From Cerioporus squamosus (Eukaryota > Basidiomycota > Agaricomycetes > Polyporales > Polyporaceae), in assembly GCA_022592435.1 (NCBI GenBank), contig JABYQS010000006.1, positions 186,001 through 250,000 on the forward strand: 64,000 nt of DNA, given 5' to 3'. The notes below the pieces were generated by a model. The model ran no database searches, was not told the origin of the DNA, and saw only the letters and a list, made by a program, of their open reading frames with translations. Every line of letters starts with the position of its first letter. Positions within the stretch are counted from its first letter, which is position 1. Of the stretch, positions 23,129 to 33,394 are shown one piece after another. The position numbers and the translations under genes are program-made.

Positions 23129-25696
23129 ATGGCCACCACCGCACCTGCACGGCCCACGCCTGCCTCGCGACGATCGCCTCCTTCACTTTCCAGCTCGACT
23201 TCGCCCCCGTCTTCCATTAACAAGGGTGCTACTGCTCGCTCAGTTGTCTCAGCACGTGCCTCTGCTTCTCTCAGCTCTCCCGGAGGCCGGAGAGGGTCCG
23301 TAAAGGCCCCCACGCCCTCACCGGCAGTTAACGGCGAGACACGCGAGTCGTTGTCAGCCTCACTAAAGGAGGAAACAGAGCAGAAGGAGAAGGTATGTCC
23401 GGCGCGCACGATACATAAAACTCTATCTGATCTTCTTCCGAAGCTGCTCGTACAACTCCAAGACAAGGACCAGACCATCGCGCAACTGACTACTGAGAAT
23501 GACAATCTCACATCGTCACTCAATGCCGCCGAATCCCGTCTCCAGGAGCTCTATGCTGACCAGAGTCGCATGGAGGAGGATATGGCTGCCCGTTTGGAGG
23601 TCATGGAGAAACTCCGCACGCAGGTGCGCGAGCTGGAGAAGGAGAAGCGCGACATCCAACGGCGGTACAACGAGCAGGTCGGTCTATGCGCGTGTGGATT
23701 GTGCTCTCTACCGATGTCTTGACAACATGGATCCCTAGACGACCACTTTCGAGGCCGAGCGCCAGGCATTCTACGACAACGAACAACACCTCAAGTCCCG
23801 CATCCAATCCCTCATGCAAGCCCGCAAGCAGCCTCCACCTGTACTTACATCCCCGTCTGTCGTCTCCGTTGCGGAGTCCGAAACGGACGTGGACGAGCAA
23901 CCAGTCGAAACGCCACCCGAGAAACAAGACCTTAACGATCCTGAGCAGGAACCGGCCGAGATGACCGCCCTTCGTTTAGAACTTTCCACTCTCTCCGTCT
24001 CATACAACTCCCTCCAATCGACACTCGCCCTCCTCCAGACACAACTTCACGACCTCAAGCGCGTTAACAACGAGCTGCAAGAGGAAAACGAATCCTACAA
24101 CATTCTTCTCCGGGAAAAGACGCTCAATGGGCAGTTCGACATTCTCCGCATGGGTGCCACGAGCGTTACCGAGCCGAGTGACAGCAGCGAGGCAGGAGAC
24201 GACGACGATAACCGGGACGCGGAGAGCCTTCTCAGTAGGAACACGAGCCGTAGCGTCCTCGACCCTGTGGACGAGCGTGATGAACGTGTGGAGGAGCCGG
24301 AGCCTATGCTCGATCCCGAGTTTCAGCAGGACGAGTTGGAGCGCGAGCGGGCAGACACAGACTCCCCTGCAAAGGCGCTTCGCAAAGGTGGCCGCCGGCG
24401 GACGACTTCGGCCACATCTCGCTCTCCGGCACCTCGTGGCGAGTCTCTTGCCAACATCGGTGTCACTGGACCCGGCTTGGCTTGGACTTGGCTGCGGAGC
24501 TCGGCCGTGCGGAGAACAAGGACCTTGTGGAAGGCCGTACATCCCTGGATACCGACCACTCAATCCTCAACAGCAAGGGCAAGCGCGGCCGGAAGAGCAC
24601 CGACCGGAAGGTTTCTGCCATGTCGGAGGGTGCGGTGGCAACTCGTTCACCAGACGACCTCGAGACCCTCAGGAGCGAGGTCAAGAATCTCAAGGACGCC
24701 AACAAGGCTCTGTCGCTCTACGCTTCCAAGATCATCGACCGTATCATCTCGCAGGAAGGATTTGAGCACGTGCTCGCGGTCGACTACGACAAGGCCGCCG
24801 CCTCTCCGCCACCGCAGTCCGCGAAATTCACCACATTCAGCGATATCCCCAAGTCCCCTGCTGTGGGCCAGCCTCCGAAGAAGAGCCGCCCGCAGTCGGC
24901 GATCTTTTCGTTACCGTCCAACGGCCCTGTATCAAGCCCTCCGCAGGAACGTCTCACTACCTTCGACGACGTGCGTGCCGCAGCCGCCGCAGCGAAGTCT
25001 GCGGGCAACAGCCCTCCCGCGCCCGCGATGTCTACCCGTGCATCTCGCCGCTCGCTTTCGTTCGACTGGAGCAAGTTCTCTATGTTCGGCGGAGGCGCTG
25101 GTGAGAAGAAGCCGGACCCGCACCTGCGTCCCCTCACCCTTAAGGCGGGCGCCCCCTCGGTCGTCACCAGCGCACGGAAGCTCGATACCCAGGAGGACGA
25201 GGAGGACCGGCGCGAGCGCGAGCGGCTGCACGCGACGATGAAGCTCATGGGTATTGACAAGCCTGTCTCGCCCGCGATGCCGGCGATGGGCAAGTCCTAC
25301 TCTTCTCCCGCAGGTGCGGCGGACTCGCTGCGGACACCCATCACTGCGAGCACGATCACCCCTGGATCTGCTGCGCCCATGACGCCCTCGACGTCGTCTC
25401 GGTTCTCGTTCTTCCGTCGGACGAACTCGGACACCTCTTCGATCCACTCGTCGCCGGCACTGGGAGGCACGCCGAACCTCACGGAGGAGGCACTCGAGCA
25501 GGCCGAGGCGGAGAGCGCAATTGCTGCCCTCGACGCACATGAGCGCCAGCTGAGCGTGGAGATCGCCAAGGGCTCCCCTGGGGGCTTCACTGAGATTATG
25601 CGCCGCAGCGGGGACCGGCGGAGCAGCCGTCGCAGCGGCAGCGGGAGCACAGTCTGGAGTGCGGGGATGAGCAAGGGCGAGGGCGAGGACGACTGA
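23129..25696 (+). CDS. Ser/Pro-rich coiled-coil protein, frame broken by a 5-bp tandem duplication
   Basis: Exons 23129-23392, 23444-23677 and 23739-25696. The N-terminus is Ser/Pro/Ala-rich, followed by coiled coil (LLVQLQDKDQTIAQLTTEND onward, then LRLELSTLSVSYNSLQSTL and LHDLKRVNNELQEENESYN). An acidic region leads to a second conserved part with LAAELGRAENKDL, LRSEVKNLKDANKALSLYAS and KIIDRIISQEGFEHVLAV. The C-terminal third is Ser/Pro-rich with FDWSKFSMFGGG and FFRRTN motifs. The reading frame changes at 24476-24485, where CTTGG occurs twice in tandem; with one copy the two frames join as GPGLDLAAELG. This is either a real mutation or an assembly error. I do not recognise the family with certainty; the architecture suggests a cytoskeletal or scaffold protein. 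Confidence 0.7.
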
Positions 25697-26570
25697 AGAC
25701 GAAGCCGAAGAAGACGTGTATCCCTGCATGCGACACTAGTGTGTTTCTAGACGAGACTTATCGTCCCGGAAGGTGAGTAGGATAGCGGTTACCCTGATAC
25801 CTGGAAGGATTTGGGTCGGGATGGAAGCGATAGCTCTGGAATCTCGGATTGGAATGTCTTGCGACCCTTTACATATATTGACTTGGCACCTTGGCTCTGG
25901 GTACCCCTCACTGTTACGGATATCACCCCGTGTGTTAGACCTATACCATCACCGCTCGATATACGACGCTATGTATGCGCTGACGCTTTTTCACGGTCTT
26001 CACGAATTCTTACTATGCATTACTATGACACTAGCTCTACTTTTCCGACACCATCCATACCCGTAGCATACAACATGCCCCTTAGTGTAAATAATACATG
26101 CACCGCTGCCCAAGGATGGTACCGGCCTCAGGGTGCACTCGGCACCGATGAGGCAGGGTGTGAACGCACTTCGGTATACGGCCCTCTCGCAGGCCAACGC
26201 AAATGGGAACCTGGAAGGATGGACTGTTACCGCCGACCCGGTGGCAGACGGAATGAATCGTGCAGGCACTGCGGTCCACAAGTCACGCATGGCGGTTCGC
26301 AGTCGGTGGGTAGCCTCGCTGTCCGGGACGTCTTCCAAGGTTGCATATGGCGTCGCTCGGGTGACGTTCATGATGCGGGAGGGGGCTCGTGTTTTAGCAG
26401 CGTATTTTGGGCGTGCGTACGGATCGTCTGGAAGGGATTCGCAGCAAACTCTGGTGTGGCCAAGATCATCGGTATGCGCATGCGTTCGACCTGCCTGCAA
26501 GAAAAAGGGCGCGACGTGAGCTTCCCCACTCTGCCGCACAAGCAAAGCGAGTGAGGGAACAACTGGACAC
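25697..26570. other. Intergenic between convergent genes, one candidate small frame
   Basis: This 874-bp stretch separates the 3' ends of the coiled-coil gene and SLX9. It should contain only 3' untranslated sequence, yet a plus-strand frame at 26133-26519 (about 128 codons) has fairly coding-like composition (for example YGVARVTFMMREGARVLAAY). No domain is recognised and overlapping frames on both strands are also open, so I do not call a gene. Confidence 0.4.
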
Positions 26571-27280
26571 TTACAGTGCACGTTTGCGCTGATTCTTCGT
26601 CAGCGGCACGCCCTTGCCCTCTCCTATCTGCCCAGGCTTGGGCTTGACTCTTTTCGGCTGCGGGGCATCGGGCCCTCCTGCTCCGGCGTCGGGGTCTGCG
26701 GCGACCGAGTTTTGAACCGCGACCGGGATGGCGTCCTCGACGGCGGAGATGGCCGCCTGGATGTCGCTCATGCCGCCCGCGACCTGTTCTCGCGCCTTCC
26801 GCTTGAGACGGCGTTCGTGGGACTTGGAGTACGGAGATCGGGACTGTTCCAAACCTGTGCGCGAGCGCACCCCAAGGTTGAACGCATCAGATCCTGCAAA
26901 GTTATGGGTACCGGAGTGTGTAGGACGGGAACTCACGCTGTATAAAGAGTTCGTGTTTCAGAGCCTGTTTTTCCTTTTTCTTCAGCGTTGGGCGGGGCTC
27001 CTCGTCCGCAGCGATATCTGCCAGGATCTCCGGGGCCTGCGCATAGCGAGATGGATTGATGAAGCTCCGTCCCAGATCATACGGAGACATTGAACTTACG
27101 GATTTCTCAATCCCCTCGCCGACAGTGACATGCTCTACAGCGTTGTCTTGAACTGCGAATTGGCGTTTAGCGGGGAGCCGGACAGACTGCTCGTGGGCGC
27201 CGCTGCGCCTGCGCTTTTCCTTGGGCTGTCTTCCAAGATTCAGACATTGTGTTCTTAGTATGCACGAGTGTGCTCACCAT
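26571..27280 (-). CDS. SLX9: SLX9-like ribosome biogenesis protein
   Basis: Four exons (27280-27278, 27225-27100, 27036-26937, 26893-26571) give 183 aa. The protein begins MPKEKRRRSGAHEQ, has the internal segment PRPTLKKKEKQALKHELFIQ, and ends with the family hallmark YSKSHERRLKRKAREQVAGG, MSDIQAAISAVEDA and GKGVPLTKNQRKRAL. In yeast Slx9 is a pre-40S factor acting in ITS1 processing and small-subunit export. The first exon appears to be the ATG alone, followed directly by GTGAGC; this gives the expected MPKE start, while reading on without splicing does not. It is divergent from the transporter gene, with 222 bp between starts. Confidence 0.85.
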
Positions 27281-27502
27281 GGTACGAGGTCACCGAGAGC
27301 GCAGGAAGGGATGCCGGGAGAGCGGGTAGGATGGGCGTAGCGGACAAGATAGGAAACGGCTGTGGCTGCGACTGTAAATGACGTGCTTCGCTTCGAATCC
27401 CAGGCTTGCCCTCGTCCTCCGTGGTCAAGAGCCGTATCCCTCGCCGACTCGTGCAAGGCCACCGGCCACCAGCAATGCACCCAGCATAATTCCTCGCTCT
27501 CG

Positions 27503-29233
27503 ATGAACAGGCTATCTTCTCCCTCTCCTCGCTCCCGGTCTCGCATCGCGGCCAAGTCCCAGTCGAGAGCGCAAACCCAGATGAAGAGCCGGAGGGACTA
27601 CGTTATCGGCATTATCTTGTTGCTATGTGTCGTTATCCTCTGGACCACGTCCAACTTCGTTACACAGGTGCGTCGTACTCCTCGTGTTCACTTCACCTGG
27701 AGGCCAAACCTTGCACCAGGATTTGTTTGAGGACGGCTATGAGAAGCCATTCCTGTATGTTTCCGTGTCTCCTTGCATATCGAGCTCTACTCACACATGC
27801 CGAACCCCGCTCATAGCGTAACATACCTGAACACGAGTGCCTTCGCACTGTATTTGCTCCCCTTCGTCGTCCGTAGGGCCTTGCAACATATCCATGGGAA
27901 TGCTGAAGGCGGTGGGTAGGTTGTCTCGGTCCGTTACGCTGCATGTCACTGACATATCCGCAATATCCGCAGCCACAGCGGGGCATACGAGCCTCTCATG
28001 ACCGATGTCGACGCTGCCGAGACATTGGGTAACGTAGTGCGTGTACTGCCTTCACCGCCCTCCGGACACGTCCTCACCAGTCTCTTGCCAGACTTCTCGG
28101 ACCGAGGACTCAGAAGGCGGCGTTGTAGATGACAAGCTGTCTCTGCCTCTGACTCCTCGTGAGACTGCCGAGCTCGCGGCTGTGTTCTGTCTCTTGTGGT
28201 TCATCGCCAACTGGACGGTGAACGCATCACTTGACTACACGAGCGTCGCTAGCGCGACCATTCTGTCCAGCATGAGCGGTGAGTGTCCCCGTCTATCCGG
28301 ACTCGGCCATGTAACAATAACTATATACACCCATCACCGGCAGGTTTCTTCACCTTGGGAATCGGGCGCATGTTCAAGGTGGAAAGCCTGACGTTAATGA
28401 AGATTGGCGCCGTGTTCACCAGGTTTGTGGCAATGGCGTTTTGGTTTTTTGCCGCAAATCTCCATGTGCTCACGTCGACCCACTCTAGCTTTGTCGGGGT
28501 GGTTTTGGTCTCGCTCTCTGACTCGTCGCAGACGCAGTCCTCCGAGCCCAGCACGGGCATGTCGCACCTGCCAACTATGCCGCTTGTAGGCGATGCATTC
28601 GCGCTGCTGTCCGCGCTATTCTACGCGCTATACGTGACGCTCCTCAAGGTCCGCATCCGATCTGAGTCACGGATAGACATGCAACTATTCTTCGGTTTCG
28701 TTGGGCTGTTTAACATCCTGACATGCTGGCCGATCGGCGTTGTCCTCCATCTGACCGGGTTGGAACCCTTCGAGCTCCCGCAAACGAGCAAGGCTGTGGT
28801 GGCCCTCCTAATCAACGTACGTACACCAAGCCCTACTCTGCCTCCCGTCCCGTCCCCGTCCCCGTCCCCGCACTCGGCGCATTGTGCCCGGCTCTGCGCA
28901 ATACTGACGTCTGATCTTGGTCTTTGATCCCAGATGGCGATAACGTTGTCGAGCGACTACATCTACGTGATAGCAATGCTGAAGACCACGCCACTAGTTG
29001 TCACCGTGGGGCTGAGTCTGACAATGCCCCTAGCCGTCCTGGGAGACTTCTTCCTCGGTCGTCCGGCGAAAGCACAGGTTGTGTTTGGGGCGCTGATAGT
29101 TATCTCCAGTTTCTTGGCTCTCGGCCTAGAGGAGGAGCGCAAGAGTGAGGAGTCGGCCTTATCGCCCGGAGATCGGCTGGACCAGGAGGCTGGGAGGGTT
29201 CATCTAGAGGAGGAAGTGTCGTTGTCTGACTAA
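27503..29233 (+). CDS. SLC35F5/THI74-like drug/metabolite transporter (EamA fold)
   Basis: A multi-exon membrane protein with about ten hydrophobic segments. The first is YVIGIILLLCVVILWTTSNF; then VTYLNTSAFALYLLPFVV, ELAAVFCLLWFIANW, the tail of the ASATILSSMSG segment, FFTLGIGRMF, a LVGDAFALLSALFYALYVTL segment and MAITLSSDYIYVIAMLKTTP to the end. The ordering matches the SLC35F5 / yeast vacuolar Thi74 (YML018C) family of the DMT superfamily. The intron at 28423-28488 is 66 nt long and has no in-frame stop, so an unspliced reading would insert 22 residues; splicing restores the conserved SFVGVVLVSLSDSS. Loops are acidic and the C-terminus hydrophilic. Location on the vacuole or another endomembrane is inferred from the family; the substrate is unknown. 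Confidence 0.82.
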
Positions 29234-29719
29234 GGGGTATTGGTTTCGCTGCACTTAGATCTGTCCATGTAGTTTATGTTCTTCTGTTCAACCAGTCATT
29301 GTTATTATTAGCGAGACCCACGATGGGATTGCAGAAGTAGGCAAGATACAACAGGGCAACGCGGTCGACGCGGCCAAAGGGATAATAACTAGTAGGGTAG
29401 GGAGCCGACGAAATAGCAGAGCAATCGAGCGAACAGAGTAGAGTGTCGAGCAGGATAGTCCGGAGCTTGCAGTCAATGGGGATTAGGCTACAGGGGGGGT
29501 ACAGTACGGGACGCCGTGATAGGAGTATACAACTACACTGCGGTATTACGGAGCCTGAACATCTGAATAACGATACATGCAAGATGACAACGAGAGAGGA
29601 TGAGGTGGCAATGGCATTGCGGCGGAGCAGAGTGCGGACAAGCGAATAGATAGCAATAGAGATGAGCACGTCCGTGGCGGGAGTATGTAGGACATCGGAC
29701 CCGAGCTTGGAGGTGCGCC
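29234..29719. other. Intergenic between convergent genes
   Basis: This 486-bp stretch between the stop codons of the transporter and the adenylate-forming enzyme should hold two 3' untranslated regions. No feature is supported. Confidence 0.55.
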
Positions 29720-31481
29720 TCAGTGCGCGACGCCGTACACCCGGTCGAGCTCGGCCTTGAAGGCTTCCTCGACTGCCTTCCGACGAATGTTGCCCTTAGT
29801 CGCCGTGCGGGGAAGCGTGCCGGCGGGGACGACGAGGACGAACTGGGTGGACACGATGCGCTCGTGCATGTAGCGGCGCGTGTGGAATGGCCGGATGCGC
29901 CGGACAATGTCGCGCCTGAGCTTCTCGCGATCCGCGCCCGCGTCCGCGGGCTCGACGAACAGTGCGGGAGAAGCGCGGCCGTTGCCCGTCACGATGCACG
30001 CCGCGACGAGATCCGCACACGTGGAGAGGACGTTGTCCTCGATCGCCTTCGTGTCGCAGCGGAGCGAGTTCTCGCTCTTGATCCAGTCGTCGTTCCGCCC
30101 GCGGTACACGTACTGCCCCGGGGCGACCTCCAGGAACAGGTCGCCGGTGTGGTAGTTCCCGTCCGCATGCCGCAGTGAGCGGTCGGGACAGTCAGGGGAG
30201 TCTGCGAGGACGATAAGCTCCAGCAACTGCGCGTTCGCGTTCGCGTAGCTGGCCTCGCCGTCTGCGGACTCGCCGTCGACAGGGACGAACGAGTACTTCG
30301 ATCCCGGCACAGGCGTGAGCGCGTGGACTGAGTTCGTGTTCCATGTGTCCAGGTCCGATGCTGGAGTGACGAGCATGGAGCCGACCTCAGTGTTCCCGTA
30401 GCAGTTGACCAACCTAATCCCGTTGCTGTGAACCCACTCCTCGTCTTCCCGCGACAGCATGAGGCCGGAAATCAGGATTTGGTCGAGGCCCTGCAGGAGC
30501 GCGAGGAGTTTAGGGTTGTGTCGGGAGTTGCGCAGGTGCTCGGCAAGGAAGGTGGGGAAGATGTTCATCCGCGTGAGACCGCAGCGGTGGAACATGTCGA
30601 CGAGCTCGTCTGACGAGAAACCCTGCTGGGTGAACTGCACGGTGCAAGACCCGTGCTGGATCATGCCGGCAAGCATGAACGACTGGCCGAAGTGGCACAT
30701 ACTCCCCCTACGACGTAATGGTCAGCATGTGATCACGAGAACGACCCGCGATGCACTCACATCCAGACCGTTACGTCCTGCCGACCGTTGTGAGCGCGCC
30801 GTGGCTTCATGTGCTCGTGTATCTTCGTGAGCGCGAAGTCCCACCAGGAATAGCTGACTGGAACAAGTTTGGGACGACCAGACGTCGACCCCGATGTGTG
30901 GAAGATCATGAGGGTGTCGTCGGCATTCGAGCTCCCGCAGTTGGGTGGTAGTGTTGCCTCCGCAGCGGGTAGTGTCCGCGCGTCAACGGCAGTGTGTGTC
31001 GGGAGAGGGGTCTGGCCAGGGACCACCGCATATGACGGATCGTAGATGAGGGCCCGGCCGTTGGACTTCTCAAGGAGCTCGAAGATGATGTCGGGGTTGG
31101 GTAACCGGAGGGAGAAGTACTGAGGGATGTAGCCTGCGCGTGCGATGGAGTATATGTGCACGGCGTCCACATAAGTAGTGCCACCGATCCTAGGAGAAGT
31201 CGTCGTCAGTACATAGTCCGCATTGCGGCTGCGAGGGGAATGTCAGAGACTCACCATAGCCCGACGACAGAACGAGTCACGACTCCGTCGGCGGTGAGCT
31301 TGGCTGTCCAATACCTTGCGAACCGCTCGACATCTTGCCAAAACTGGCCATAGGTGACAACGTCCCAGTCGAGTATCGCCTGGGTAACAGGGTCGACGCG
31401 TGGTAGGCGGAAGGCTGGAGAGTGAGGATACCGTGCAGCAGTCTGCTCGAGGACGGTGAGGTGGGTGCGGTATGAAACCAT
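29720..31481 (-). CDS. Stand-alone adenylate-forming enzyme (AMP-binding, NRPS-like A domain)
   Basis: Three exons give about 550 aa. Core motifs of the ANL superfamily are present in order: TLMIFHTSGSTSGRPKLVPV (phosphate loop), the NIFPTFLAEHL region, RLVNCYGNTEVGSM, YHTGDLFLEV, YRGRNDDWIKSENSL and the C-terminal LPRTATKGNIRRKAV containing the catalytic-lysine region. The enzyme would activate a carboxylic acid as an acyl-adenylate. There is no phosphopantetheine-carrier or reductase domain before the stop, so it is not a full NRPS-like reductase; it may act as a CoA ligase or with a partner in trans. The substrate cannot be read from the sequence. A TATA-like box lies about 50 bp upstream. 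Confidence 0.85.
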
Positions 31482-33394
31482 GGCGGGTTGGTGAGATGTG
31501 GCTTCGGAGGGTCTCAGATACCTCCGAACTTATATAGCCAAGGAGCATGCATAGGCAAGATGACTGAGCTATGTTGATTTGACGGGAGAACGGAGGTAGC
31601 CGGACGTCAATCTCAAACGTTCTGGGAGGACAGCCCATGTCAGCGCAATCTCTCCAACCAAGAACGCTTGCGACAAGCGGTCACGTACGACCTAGGACCC
31701 TTATCCTGATGTAGGTGGAGGGATCAGGGCAAGATCTCAACTCCCGAGAAACTGTCACCGAACTGGACGAAAAAAGTACAATGGACATGAAGATGTCATG
31801 GAGCATTGCCGAGTCAGAGAGTTGCCACTGCCTCCAGGCTACACGCTCCCGTCAGCGCCGCAAACGAGTCATGTTCAAGTACGACGGTCAGCCCGTAGGG
31901 CAAATGTCGCCATGCACTCGCGCAAACGCAGCTGATCTAATGCATGACATATCACTAGTCAGCAATCACCCAAACGTTGCCCACGAGCTGCGGCGACCAG
32001 GGATAGTAGAGGGCAGAGTGAGCGCGGACATGAGCGCACTGAGACAGGCATACCGGAGGTACCGGTGGACGGGATGTCTCAGAACTCGGTGCTAGCAAAT
32101 CCCTAACAGTGCTGGGTCGCCACGCTGGTCCCGAGCGCGGAAGCTTTTTTGCGACATCGTTCGTCTCCCGCTGGCCTTGTTACGAAAGTAAACGAGATCT
32201 GTTTGGTCCGCGACTGGTCCGCAGTGCCAGTCCTAGCATTGCACTGCCTGAACACAGCTCTTCCTCGTGGCTGGCGTGGTTGCGGTCACTGTACCTGTGT
32301 CCCTGAACAGTTTGAGAATTGCGCACAGATGCGGAGTTCACGGAGACTTGGGACTATATCAGACGCGAGTGGGTCGAGGTCGTTACTTGCTGCCGTCTGT
32401 CTGCATGGGTGGTTGGCATCAGCATGGCGATTCTCAGGTACGGGCCTCAAGGTGGCTTCAGCCTGACGATAGATGAGCAGTATGTCCTCGGACATCCGCA
32501 CGCTCGCCGATGGCGGAGGATGTTCGCCTCCATTGGATGTTTGGGCCCGACACGGACACAACGCGCATGCGTAGCCGTCCTAGGCGGCGTCGCCACAAGT
32601 GACGCACGTACTGGATCAATGTTATATCCCCTTGTAGAGAAGCTCAGTCGCCACAAATGTGAAGCCGTCAAGACACCCGCCAACGGGGAGCCGAGGAGGA
32701 CGAGCGTGATTTTTGAAGAGCACCTCGGGTGACGGCTTGACGTCCCAGGGAATCGCGCGGCGTTAGCCAAAGGAACCGACGTGCAGCGTCGGGCTGTCAA
32801 CACGTCTCGCGGGTCGTTGGGACGAGAGCGATATATCAAATCTCCGGTCATTTAAGTGTCCTCCGATCCGTCGAGGGAGTTGTCAGTGGTAGCGAGCTGA
32901 GAAGGACCGCCCTGGACCGCCGTGTGCGAGCAAGGTAGACACCAATCACGGTTGGACGAGCATGGCAGGGGCGGCGTATGGCTGCATGCACGGTGAGCAG
33001 AGGACGGCGTGCACGATGCCTGGAGCAAGACTAGCTAGCCTCTGACAGTGACTAGGACGGTGCACTGGGCTGAACTGCGTTGTGGTTGAGGCAAGTTGAA
33101 GAGGCGGAGGCGGGAGCGCGCCTCGCGTGGGCTGCCGGGAAAGGCCGAAGGCGGGCCAGGCGCGAAAAGTCGAGGTCGAGGTCGTCGTTCTGCGCGTTGG
33201 ACTCTGTTGGACTCTGTCTCGTCAGACCCCTGCTCGACGCTTTGCATGTCCCCCAGCTCCCCTCCGGACGCGCCATAGCACATCCCCGTGCTCAGGTATG
33301 TCGCGCTACGCGGTGCCAGCAGACAACTCTCCTGACATCTCTCCAGCTCACGGCGGCGAATTGGGGATCTCGCCGTCCCGCACCCTGGCTGTCC
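31482..33394. other. Long intergenic region between divergent genes
   Basis: This 1.9-kb stretch separates the adenylate-forming enzyme and the PPR gene. Overlapping open frames on both strands (for example 32319-32732 plus and 32447-32851 minus) show no domain. It holds both promoters. The frame upstream of 33395 is open back to about 33080 but lacks an ATG and a known domain. Confidence 0.5.
31530..31537 (-). promoter_or_regulatory. TATA-like box of the adenylate-forming enzyme gene
   Basis: The minus strand reads CTATATAA about 49-56 bp upstream of the ATG at 31481. It suggests an inducible core promoter, as is common for secondary-metabolism genes; that reading is inference. Confidence 0.5.

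Noticed and set aside
24482..25241. Continuation of the first frame past the 5-bp duplication in the coiled-coil gene
   Set aside because: Composition turns Arg/Ser/Pro-rich and unlike a coiled coil, while the other frame carries conserved motifs to the end.
27389..27402. CTTCGAATCCCAGG resembling a tRNA T-arm
   Set aside because: No cloverleaf can be formed around it and it lies in the compact promoter of the transporter gene.
33080..33394. N-terminal extension of the PPR protein
   Set aside because: The frame is open but lacks an ATG, and the sequence after 33395 already looks like a mitochondrial presequence.
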